Shown in pieces: positions 37,308-46,700 of a stretch of DNA of 64,000 nt. The stretch is from RGIG8700 sp045648505 (GTDB taxonomy: Bacteria; Bacillota; Clostridia; RGIG6154). A model generated the notes under the pieces. The model searched no databases. It had not been told where the DNA came from and saw only the letters and a list, made by a program, of their open reading frames with translations. The position numbers and the translations under genes are program-made. Within the stretch, counting starts at the first letter, position 1. Each line of letters begins with the position of its first letter. The DNA lies in contig JAZROD010000002.1 in assembly GCA_045648505.1 (NCBI GenBank), positions 1 through 64,000 of the forward strand, in the 5' to 3' direction.

Positions 37308-38363
37308 ATGAAATTATTAAACAAACTTCCTATGCCTGATGATATGGAAAAAGAAGAAATAGTTCAGTTGCTTTTGAAAGAGGAGTATGGTTTTCTTCCA
37401 AAAGGTAAAACTGAGGTTTTTGCAGAGTTAGTAGAAAAAGATGAAAAATTCTGTGCAGGTAAAGCAGTTCTTAATACATTAAGACTTATCTGTAGGGGAG
37501 AGTTTGGTGAATTTTCATTCCCTGTAATGTACTCGAAAAATCTGTCAGAGGGCAAAAAACCGTGCTTTATACATATTAATTTCAGACCTGATATCCCTGA
37601 CAGATATCAGCCAACAGAAGAACTTATAGATGTAGGCTACAGTGTTTTATCGTTTTGCTATAAAGATGTAACAAGTGATGACGACGATTTCACAAATGGT
37701 CTTGCAGGAGTTATTTACCCTGATGGCAAAAGGGGAGAATATGACTGCGGTAAAATAGGTCTGTGGGCATGGGCGGCAATGCGTGTTATGGACTATGTAC
37801 AGACTCTGCCAGAAATAGATAAATCTAAAATCACAGTTGCAGGACATTCAAGACTTGGAAAAACTGCACTTCTTACAGGAATGCTTGATGAAAGATTTTT
37901 CTGTGCAATTTCAAATGATTCAGGATGTAGTGGTGCAGCCCTTGCAAGAGAAAATTATGGAGAAACAATTGAAGATATTTGTCAGCGTTTCCCATATTGG
38001 TTCAGTAAGCATTATCTGAGATATGCAAATAATGAAGATAATCTTCCTTTTGACCAGCATTATCTTGTGGCAGGAAATTATCCTCATCTTGTTTATATTG
38101 CAAGTGCAGAAGGCGATGAATGGGCTTGCCCTAAGAATGAATACCTTTCAGCAGCTGCTGCCAGTGGTTATTATCAAAAAAGAGGTATGAAAGGCTTTGT
38201 GCATCCAGAAAGACTTGCACAGGTGGGGGATACTTTCCATGAGGGATGTATCGGATATCATATAAGACCGGGAAAACACTATTTAAGCCGTGAAGACTGG
38301 CTGAAATATATAGAATTCTTGAATAAGCATTATAAGGAAGGTTTGACTTATGAAATTCTTTGA
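37308..38363 (+). CDS. CE15-like glucuronoyl esterase, no signal peptide
   Basis: About 351 residues. CE15 enzymes hydrolyse esters of (4-O-methyl-)glucuronate, for instance lignin-xylan bonds. Family features are VAGHSRLGKTALL (catalytic Ser181), FFCAISNDSGCSG, FPYWFSKHYLRY, LPFDQHYLVAG, ASAEGDEWACP and YHIRPGKHYLS (His324). It lacks a signal peptide, unusual for an enzyme normally directed at polymers, so an intracellular uronate ester is the likelier substrate. ATG 37308 with GAAAGAGG upstream is chosen over a GTG at 37290. The gene overlaps the following beta-lactamase-like gene by 14 bases. It is the only locus gene seen ending in TGA. Confidence 0.86.
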   Translation: MKLLNKLPMPDDMEKEEIVQLLLKEEYGFLPKGKTEVFAELVEKDEKFCAGKAVLNTLRLICRGEFGEFSFPVMYSKNLSEGKKPCFIHINFRPDIPDRYQPTEELIDVGYSVLSFCYKDVTSDDDDFTNGLAGVIYPDGKRGEYDCGKIGLWAWAAMRVMDYVQTLPEIDKSKITVAGHSRLGKTALLTGMLDERFFCAISNDSGCSGAALARENYGETIEDICQRFPYWFSKHYLRYANNEDNLPFDQHYLVAGNYPHLVYIASAEGDEWACPKNEYLSAAAASGYYQKRGMKGFVHPERLAQVGDTFHEGCIGYHIRPGKHYLSREDWLKYIEFLNKHYKEGLTYEIL

Positions 38364-39771
38364 AAAAGCTACACCGGAATCCTGCGGTATTAGTTCAAAA
38401 AATATTATTGATTTTGTTGAGGCTTTGTGCCAGGGACTTGAGAATCAGGAAACACATTCATTTTTGCTTATAAGACATGGAAAGTTAGTTTGTGAGGGAT
38501 ACTTTGCCCCTTATAACAAAAATACAGAGCATATGCTCTATTCTATCAGCAAATCCTTTGCAAGTACAGCTATAGGTTTGCTTGTTGATGAGGGCAAAAT
38601 AGATGTTGATGATTTTGTTTATACATATTTCCCTGAATTGATGGATGAAGACATCAATAAAGAAAATCTTAAAATAAAAATAAAAGATTTGCTTTCTATG
38701 TCTTTCGGACAACAGGGCGGGGCAGTCCATGAAATCACAAAGAGAAATGATTTAGCACCTGTTATGCTTTATGACTTCTTTTACAGAGCTAAAAATTCAG
38801 AGTGCGGAGAAAAGTTCCGTTATGATTCTTATGGTACATATATGCTTGCAGCAATTGTAAGAAAGCTTACAGGTATGAACGTTGTTGAATATCTTATGCC
38901 AAAACTTTTCGAGCCGCTTGATATTCCTATGCCTTTTTATGTAAAAGATTCAATCGGCAACAGTATCGGTTATTCGGGTATGCGCCTTAAGGCGAGAGAC
39001 CTTGCAAAAGTAGGATTAGTTTACCTTAATAACGGAGTATGGAACGGAAAACAATTGGTACCTGAAAGCTGGATAAAGCTTGCAACACAGAAGCACATTT
39101 CAACTGATGATTGTGCTACAGGAAAAGACTGGCAGGAGGGATATTGCTATCAGTTCTGGAAGGGCAGATACAATACTACACGCCTTTGCGGTGCTCACGG
39201 TCAGATGTGTGTAATAATGCCTGATTATGATGCTATATTTGTCGTTAATTCAGGATATGACAACGATAAACTTTCATACATATTAGATTCATTTTACGAA
39301 AAGATTATGTTAAAAATGCAAAATGAACCATTAGCAGAAGACATAGAAAACTTTGATAAACTTGAAAAGGTTATCAAAAATCTTAAAATTACATACAATT
39401 TTTCGGAAATGTCTCCACTAGCACATATTATCAGTGGTAAGTCTTTTGAACTTTCAGAAAATGATAAATACAATGCCGTAAAATTTATTTTTGATGAAGA
39501 TAAAGTGAATGTTACTTTAGTTTCAGATGAAACTAATTTCGAATTTACAGCAGGATTTAGCAAAGCAATTAACGAGAGGGTTTCAGGAACTTATGTTACT
39601 TCGCTAAAAAACGAAGGAGACTTAGATATAACTGTTTCTGCTATGTGGAAAACAAAAAAAGAACTTGAAATTACTTTGCGTTTTATAGGAACACCTGCTA
39701 TAATAAAAGTAGTAGCAGATTTTTCTAGTGAATCAGGAATAGAAATTGTTCCTATCAGATGTAAATTATAA
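38350..39771 (+). CDS. Class-C beta-lactamase-like serine hydrolase
   Basis: 473 residues, cytosolic. The beta-lactamase-fold domain (about 1-325) has SISKSF (nucleophile Ser65, Lys68) and FRYDSYGTYMLA near 157 as the second catalytic motif. A C-terminal beta domain (about 335-473) follows. Family members include esterases and D-amino-peptidases as well as penicillin-binding proteins; within this glycan operon an esterase role on substituted sugars is the best guess. The start codon lies inside the end of the CE15-like gene with AAGGAAGG upstream. Not a resistance beta-lactamase: no signal peptide and low similarity beyond the motifs. Confidence 0.85.
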   Translation: MKFFEKATPESCGISSKNIIDFVEALCQGLENQETHSFLLIRHGKLVCEGYFAPYNKNTEHMLYSISKSFASTAIGLLVDEGKIDVDDFVYTYFPELMDEDINKENLKIKIKDLLSMSFGQQGGAVHEITKRNDLAPVMLYDFFYRAKNSECGEKFRYDSYGTYMLAAIVRKLTGMNVVEYLMPKLFEPLDIPMPFYVKDSIGNSIGYSGMRLKARDLAKVGLVYLNNGVWNGKQLVPESWIKLATQKHISTDDCATGKDWQEGYCYQFWKGRYNTTRLCGAHGQMCVIMPDYDAIFVVNSGYDNDKLSYILDSFYEKIMLKMQNEPLAEDIENFDKLEKVIKNLKITYNFSEMSPLAHIISGKSFELSENDKYNAVKFIFDEDKVNVTLVSDETNFEFTAGFSKAINERVSGTYVTSLKNEGDLDITVSAMWKTKKELEITLRFIGTPAIIKVVADFSSESGIEIVPIRCKL

Positions 39772-39788
39772 AAAAGAAAGGTGATATT

Positions 39789-41507
39789 ATGAAAAAAATT
39801 ATTTCATTACTTATTGTGTTGTGTCTTGTTTTTACTGCGTTTTCAGTAATGGCAGAAAGCAAGTGGACAAACGCATCAGACTGGGCAATCCCTGAGCTTG
39901 AAAAAGCACTTTAGCTTGGTGTTTACCCATCAGCTCTTGAAAACAAAGATTTAACAGGCAATATTACAAGAGCAGAGCAGGCAGCTTTAACAGTTAAAAT
40001 CTACGAAGCTGTTACAGGTAAAGCAGTTGAACCTGCTAAAAATCCATTTACAGACACAAATGATACTGAAATCGTTAAAGCTTATACTCTTGGTATTACA
40101 TCAGGTACAACAGATACAACTTTCTCACCTGAAGATAACTTAACAAGAGAACAGGCAGCGGCTATGCTTGCAAGAGTTTACAAGAAAATCACAGGTAAAG
40201 AAACTCTTGAATTTGAAATGCCAAGTCAGTTTGCAGACCATAGCAAAATTTCTTCATATGCAACAGAATCTGTATACTTTATGAATGCTATGGGCTATAT
40301 TAAAGGTACAGAAAAAGGTTTTGAGCCTCAGGGCCTTTGTGCAAGAGAAGCAGCACTTGCAATCGCACAGAGAATGGCCTCAAATCTTAAAGCAGAAACA
40401 CCAAAAACAGGTGAAAAATTTGTTGTTGCCTGCATTGGCGGTTCTTTAACTGCAGGCGGCTCACCATGGCAGTATAAAATCAAGACTTATTTCCAACAGA
40501 AAATGCCCGGCAAAGAAATAGAAATCATAAATGCAGGTATAGGCGGAACAACTTCAAAATATGGCGCATTAAGATATGAAAGAGATGTTTTGTCTTACAA
40601 TCCTGACTATGTTATTATTGAATTTTCAATTAATGACAGAACTATGGGAACAGGCGATATAATTAATCAACAGATGTATATGGAAACTATGATTCAGCAG
40701 AGCTTAAAAGCCCAAAAAGTTCCTGCGATTTCATTCTTGTTCGCAAATCACAATTATCAGGACGAAACTTTTGATAGTGTTGAGTTCAGCAGAGAAGCTA
40801 AAAGACAACTTGCAGAATTTTATAATATTCCTGTTATAGATGCTTATGGATATGTTCATAAGTTATATGAATCAGATGCAGCAAAAACAAGCACATCATA
40901 CGTACAGTGGCTTGAAGAAGAAAAGAAATATTACAAAGTGGGCGATGTTCATCCATACGCTTCAGGATATGAACTCTTTGGTGATGCTATAATTGATGCT
41001 TTCGAAACTGAAGGCCTTGATAAATTTATTGCTCCTGTTCAAAAAACAGATGGATTTTACTGCAAATCAAAAGCAAAATACTTAACAAGCAGTTTTAATC
41101 AGATGTTTGTTACAGATCCAAGAATTACATACAACGGAAAATGGTATATCTGCAACAAAGAAGATCCAAAATCTAATCTTACACAAGCTATAGATACAAA
41201 GTTCTATGAGTATCCTTATTACCCTGAAGGTGGAGCATACACAGTTATGGCAAATGCAGAAATGACATTTAAGTCATCGGCTGAAGAGATTTACGTTGTT
41301 TACATCAGGGGCGAAGAAACAAATGACATGGTATTCCTTGTAGATGGAGAAGAAGTTGGAACAAGCGCCACAGCATTTTCAAGCGCTACAAATATGACTT
41401 ATATTACACACGAAGTTCCTGTTGGTAAAAATAAAACAGTTACAATCAGAGCTAAAAACTTTGCACCGTTGAGAATTCTCGCAATAATAGAACGAGTTGC
41501 TGAATAA
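39789..41507 (+). pseudogene. Second SLH-SGNH esterase, interrupted by one in-frame TAG
   Basis: Read through one TAG codon (39912-39914, codon 42), this frame encodes 572 residues collinear with the SLH-SGNH esterase at 31933-33648 (571 residues). It has a signal peptide, three SLH domains, SGNH blocks (ACIGGSLTAGG, NAGIGGTT, EFSINDR, DVHPYASG) and a C-terminal beta domain. The TAG lies where the paralogue has Glu42, so a single G-to-T change (GAG to TAG) would explain it. The ribosome site and ATG at 39789 are intact, and everything downstream looks selected. Either a recent nonsense mutation, an assembly error or suppression of UAG is possible. A downstream restart at 40164 would lack the signal peptide and the first SLH domain. 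Confidence 0.88.
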
Positions 41508-41514
41508 AAAACAA

Positions 41515-41547
41515 GGGGATGTTTAAAAACTCGTTTTAAATATCCCC
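41515..41547 (+). terminator. Terminator-like stem after the plus-strand cluster
   Basis: GGGGAT pairs with ATCCCC, extended by TTTAAAA/TTTTAAA with one mismatch, eight bases after the last cluster gene. It marks the probable end of the transcription unit. Confidence 0.6.
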
Positions 41548-41585
41548 TTCCTTCAAGGGAATAGCAAAAAGACTATAAATAACAG

Positions 41586-41609
41586 AAAAATCCCACTTGT
41601 GGGATTTTT
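41586..41609. terminator. Bidirectional terminator between convergent genes
   Basis: A perfect stem AAAAATCCCAC / GTGGGATTTTT with a 2-nt loop supplies a T-tract on either strand. It lies between the convergent SLH-SGNH (plus) and AXE1-like (minus) genes. Confidence 0.85.
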
Positions 41610-41704
41610 CTTCGTTTAGTTTCAGTTTTTTTGGATTTTCACTATTAAAAAACAATAATTTACTTCCTTTTTGCGTTCCGGAGTATTTTAACATTCCCAT
41701 GTTT

Positions 41705-43579
41705 TTATATATAGAGACCAAGGCCCGGCATTAATATATCTGCAAAGTGATAATCATCATAAATTTTGTTTGTGATAACACTATAAATATCAATAGGCTT
41801 CTTGCTTGATTTTTTAAAGTCACATCCAACTTTTTCTGCAACATCACTATAAACTGAATAAAAACCTTCTGTGTAAACAGTAACGTTGTCAAGACCATAA
41901 TTTTCTTTAAGCATATCAATACATCTTATAAGGTCATATACTCTTAAAGCACAGATACTGTCACCAAGGAATGCAAGCTCTATATTAAGCTTTGCAACTG
42001 CTGTGTAAAATGGTGCAGTTGCCTGACTTTTGAGCATAGGATTTGGTGTGCATTTACCCATACCTGATAAATCTGCAACAAAAACTGCTTGTCCTTGTTT
42101 TATAAGTGAGTCTATGTAGCTCTCTTTTTCAACAAGCTTGTCTGTTCCGCCTTCCCAAAGACAGAGTGTAACAGGGAGATTAGCGTCTTTATTTGCAAGC
42201 GGTGTGAATAATACACCATAGCATGGAAGCTGTTTTTGTGAGAACCAAAGAACTTTTTGAACATACATATCATCAATTTCGAGTTCTTCCAGACGTCTTA
42301 TGTTGAATTTACATTCATCTCTGAATGAAAATACTTTTTTTGTAAGCTCGGCTTTTATTTTTTCAGGAGTCATTTTTGCTTTTTTCTTTAAGAACTCTTT
42401 TTTGTTTTCTTCGTATACCAGAGCTGAGTTAAGTTCTTCAAGAACTGAACCTTTTTTTGTAGCCATAAGATGTTCATAGTCTTCGGCAGGGCATACAATC
42501 TCTGCATCAGATTTTTTACCTGTGAATATTTCGTTGAAGAAATCGGCAGCGGCTTTTGCAAGATTAGCGGTGTAAGCATGTCTGCTGTCATCCCATGCAA
42601 TCTGCAATTTATTTTCAACACCTAAAAGTTTATAAAATTCTTTCTCTTTTTCATATACTGCTTCTGTTCCTTCACGGCAGAAGAAATCATTTTTAACACC
42701 TAAAATCATACATGCACGAGGGCGGATACATGAAATAAGTTCGTAATGGTCAAAAAGATTAAGGGTAGCACCCGGCCAGATTTGTTCAGCATCCTGAGGT
42801 GAGCCTGCATGAAGATACTCACGTCTTGATGTTATAAATGTTCCCGGTGCTGCTGCTTTAACTCTTTGGTCAACTGCGGCTAAAACTGCGGTCATAGTAC
42901 CCCCGCCTGATGAACCTGTTGCACCAATTTTATCTGCATCAACTTCAGGTCTTTGCTGAAGATAGTCAATGCCTCTCATAGCATCTGCAAGGAAATATTT
43001 AGCAAGAGTTTCTCCTGCTAAAGTACACTGATTGCCGCAAAACTGATGCTCTTTTACGGGAAAGTCAGCTAACAATTCAGGATAATTTTTTCTTTCTCCC
43101 TGACCAATAGGCGCCATAGCAAGAACAACATTTCCTGCCTTGGCAATTGTTATGCAAGCACGTCTGTAAGCATATGCAAAATGTCCGTCAATTGCGTGAC
43201 CACACTGGAATAAAATACCCGGTAGCTTGTCGGTCGCATTTTCAGGAATATAAAGGTTTGCAGTTGCAAAAAAATTCTTTCTCAGTTCAATAATAATGTT
43301 TTCAACTTTAACACCTTCAAAAAAACTTGTGCCTGTAACTTTTGCATTAAGTGGAAGAGTGTTGTTATAAGGTGTTTTGCCAAGACATTTCAAAAATGTT
43401 TTTCGGGCATTTTCCTGATATTTAATAAATTCTTCCTTGGTTCTTATTTTATTACGTCTTCTGTCTGCCTTGTCAAAAGCAGCTTCGGCTATTTTGAAAA
43501 TATGTAAAAAGAGCTTGTCGGCAGTGTTGTAATAATAATTATAAGGAGAAGAATCCTGTAATGTTGTAAATTTTGACAT
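41705..43579 (-). CDS. AXE1-like acetyl esterase, possibly two alpha/beta-hydrolase domains
   Basis: 624 residues, no signal peptide. The first half is an alpha/beta hydrolase of acetylxylan-esterase (AXE1/CE7-like) type with LPGILFQCGHAIDGH, APIGQGERKN and the nucleophile elbow GATGSSGGGTM near Ser222; Asp and His candidates lie in VKNDFFCREG and DDSRHAYTA. The second half (about 430-624; LPVTLCLWEGGTDK, VFVADLSGMGKC) looks like another hydrolase-type domain without an obvious nucleophile elbow. This form occurs in plant-polysaccharide loci and probably deacetylates imported oligosaccharides. It is a single gene with its own consensus promoter, divergent from the NlpC/P60-like gene. Confidence 0.82.
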   Translation of the reverse strand: MSKFTTLQDSSPYNYYYNTADKLFLHIFKIAEAAFDKADRRRNKIRTKEEFIKYQENARKTFLKCLGKTPYNNTLPLNAKVTGTSFFEGVKVENIIIELRKNFFATANLYIPENATDKLPGILFQCGHAIDGHFAYAYRRACITIAKAGNVVLAMAPIGQGERKNYPELLADFPVKEHQFCGNQCTLAGETLAKYFLADAMRGIDYLQQRPEVDADKIGATGSSGGGTMTAVLAAVDQRVKAAAPGTFITSRREYLHAGSPQDAEQIWPGATLNLFDHYELISCIRPRACMILGVKNDFFCREGTEAVYEKEKEFYKLLGVENKLQIAWDDSRHAYTANLAKAAADFFNEIFTGKKSDAEIVCPAEDYEHLMATKKGSVLEELNSALVYEENKKEFLKKKAKMTPEKIKAELTKKVFSFRDECKFNIRRLEELEIDDMYVQKVLWFSQKQLPCYGVLFTPLANKDANLPVTLCLWEGGTDKLVEKESYIDSLIKQGQAVFVADLSGMGKCTPNPMLKSQATAPFYTAVAKLNIELAFLGDSICALRVYDLIRCIDMLKENYGLDNVTVYTEGFYSVYSDVAEKVGCDFKKSSKKPIDIYSVITNKIYDDYHFADILMPGLGLYI

Positions 43580-43614
43580 TTAATCACCCAATATATACTA
43601 TATTATATAAAAAA

Positions 43615-43643
43615 ATTATATAGTAGACAAATTTTTTTGTCAA
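43615..43643 (-). promoter_or_regulatory. Consensus sigma-A promoter of the AXE1-like gene
   Basis: On the minus strand TTGACA (43643-43638), a 17-bp spacer and TATAAT (43620-43615) match the consensus completely, about 36 bases upstream of the start codon. It is the strongest promoter seen in the polysaccharide region. Confidence 0.85.
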
Positions 43644-43705
43644 GGTACTTCTCATTTGGTTAGCTTTTTTTGTAGAAAAATGCAAAAATTCTTTCGAATA
43701 ATACA

Positions 43706-43734
43706 TAGACTTTTAAGGAGTTATATTATATAAT
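43706..43734 (+). promoter_or_regulatory. Probable promoter of the NlpC/P60-like gene
   Basis: TAGACT (43706-43711), a 17-bp spacer and TATAAT (43729-43734) stand about 40 bases before the ATG at 43774. The -10 is perfect and the -35 moderate. Confidence 0.5.
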
Positions 43735-43773
43735 AAAATAATAAAAATATTTAGTACATATTGGAGGAAAATT

Positions 43774-46700
43774 ATGAAATTTTCAATAAAAAAACTTTTG
43801 TGTTTACTTATTTCATTATGCCTCATAAGTTCAGTTCTTGCTTTGCCCGCACTTGCTTCTTTCACACCGGATGAAGATTATAATGAAGTTGACCAAAAGA
43901 AGCTCAGAACTGCGATTTATTCGTTGCAGCAACCTATAGTAGAAGGCACTGAACTTGCACAGCACATTTACAGAAACGCCTTCAGTTTTAATTTTAATAT
44001 GAAAGCTACTGTAAAAGAGGTTTTAGACCAGGTTTTCATTAACGGCTACAGTAAAGAGGAACTTGAAAGCGATAAGGCTTCTGCAAATTCATCAACTGTT
44101 GTAGTTAATGTTATGGAAATGATTCTTCCAACACTTTACAGTGAGATTCCTGCAAATTTAAGTGCATATTTTGATGGTGATCCTGCAGAAAATCCAACAT
44201 CTGCAAGTCTTGTTACAGGTGACTTGCTTCTTATGGAAAAAGATGCCGAATGCAGTATTTACATCTATGATGGAAACTACTTTGCAAAGCTTGTAAAACC
44301 ACAGCTTATAAGAGAGGATGCAGACATACTTCTTTCTTCTGCAAAAAATGCAGACCGTTATGTTGTTTTAAGACCTTCAAGAGTTCTTTCCCCTGTTTTC
44401 CGTTCAACTGAAGAAACCGATGTTCTTACAGATGCACAGAAAGCACTTATAGGGACTGCAGAAAGTTATCTTTTAAGAGGTCATAGTATTCAGTATGATG
44501 ATACAACTCCATTCACTAAAAATTCATACAGATGGAACACCGGTTTAAGAACACCTGAAGAAGCAAGACCTGACGATATCAGTTATATAAACTGTGCAGC
44601 CTTCACATCAGAAGTTTATAAAACCGCACTTGGAATTGATGATGTAAGATTTACCACTTCCTCATTAATAAAAGATCCTGACGTTGTATGGAGTCACCCT
44701 AAAAACATAAACAACTCAATCGGTGGAGAAACTGAAGAGCAGAAGGCTGAAATTGAAGCAGATTTCTACAACAATCTCCAGCCTGGTGATATTATTACTA
44801 TCCGTTATATATCAGGTGGCGGACACGCTATGCTTTATATCGGCAATGGCAATATCATCCACAGTACAGGTAGTAGTTATAGTTTCTCAAAAGGTGAAAT
44901 CTCTGAAGCCACAATCAGATATATGCGCGTTGAAGATTTTTTTGATTCTACAAGCAGAAGACATGTTTTCTCAAAGCTTACCAAGTTCTTCATTGTTCGT
45001 CCATTAAGAGACTGGAATGGTACTGTTCCGGAAAATACAATCAACAGAATTACAACAATGAAAGGTATTGTTGGTGAAAAGATATCATCAAAAAACAGAT
45101 TTTCAACTGTAAATCCTGGTGATGAAATTACATACACATTCAGAGTTTTTAACACAAACAACGAGACAAAAACTCTTGAAATTTCAGATACAGTTCCTGA
45201 AAATACAACTTTTGTTTCAGGCGACTTAAATAACGACAATGGAAATCTTTCATATTCAATAACAGTTGCACCTTTTGAAACAAAAGAGGTTTCATATACT
45301 GTTAAAGTTAATGAAAACACTCCTGATGGCACCTGGATTAAAAGCAACTCTGCTACAATCGGTGGTGTACTTCATAAAACTTATGAAGTGCCTGTAAGAA
45401 ACACATTAACATCTGCTCAACAATCTTCTATTTCTGATGCTATTGAAGCAAACTCTTCACTTGCATCATCAACAGACAAAGGTATTGCATATGCCAACAA
45501 AATTTATAAAGATGTTATTGGTGTTGATGCAGTTCTTGACCACTCAAGCGTTACAGACATAAAAAATAATCTTATGCCTGCAATTAACATAGATACTGTT
45601 ATTGATGGTATTAATATATCTGACTATATTGGTTTTTACCACCTTGATTATAACTCACATTATGCAAAGATGCTTGTTCCACGTATGTTCGGCGGAAGAA
45701 GAATTGTAACAGAGCTTCATCAGGATAAAATCGTTCAGAGACTTGATTATAGTCAGTTTGTAAATGGTGATATTATTATTACAGAATCATCATCTGCAAC
45801 AAACCTTTATATGTATAATAACGAAAAGATTTTAAATCTTTCAACAGGCAAATATGAGTCAGATACAGATGATTTCTTTGACAAAATTTTTGCTAACTAT
45901 CGTTTTGCAGTTTTAAGACCTTCTATGACAGATACATATAAATATACTAAGCCTGAAAAGACTCCTCTTGAAATTTTAATTGCTGAACTTGGTGAATTAA
46001 ATGAGGCAGGTATAAAAGATGATGTTTCACTTGCAGTAATTGAAGCAAAGATTGCTGAAATTGATGCATATCTTGCAGCTAATACCAATGAAGCATTAAA
46101 ACCTTCACAGCAACTCACTTACACTGCTGCAGCGAACAATATTTATGATTACAAATTCCCTCCTGTTATAGTTCCTGAAGACCACATTGAAGCAAAAGGC
46201 AAAATCTGGTTTGCTTTAGGTGGCAACTCAAAGTTCTTTGTAAAAACTGATGATGATGCTTTTATAAACAAATCAAGTTATACACGTTTCCTCCCGGGCG
46301 TTGACTTCGCAGGATATGTTGGCACACCAACAGGAAATTTTGCAACAGATCAGGCGGCTATCGTAAACCCTTCATATGGTGGAAGTATGCTTCCATATAC
46401 AATTGACCAGAATCCTTCAAAGATTACTATTTCATCATATCCTGACTTTACTACTGAGGATGGCAATCTTTACTGGACTATCAAAGGTACTCCATACCTT
46501 GTAAGACCATATAACAATGTTATCAAGCTTTTGGAAACTGCACCGGATACAAAGAATGTAACAGATCAGGATGCAAAGGACAGATACGCATCATTAACAT
46601 CAACAACTATTGATGTTCCTGATAAAAAGTATAAATCTCTTGGTTTTATCGGTGCTTGTACTACTGCATACAGAAAATACTACAAAGTAACAATTTACTA

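Noticed and set aside
38350..39771. Antibiotic-resistance beta-lactamase
   Set aside because: Only the general class-C fold motifs are present; there is no signal peptide, and it lies in an esterase-rich glycan operon.
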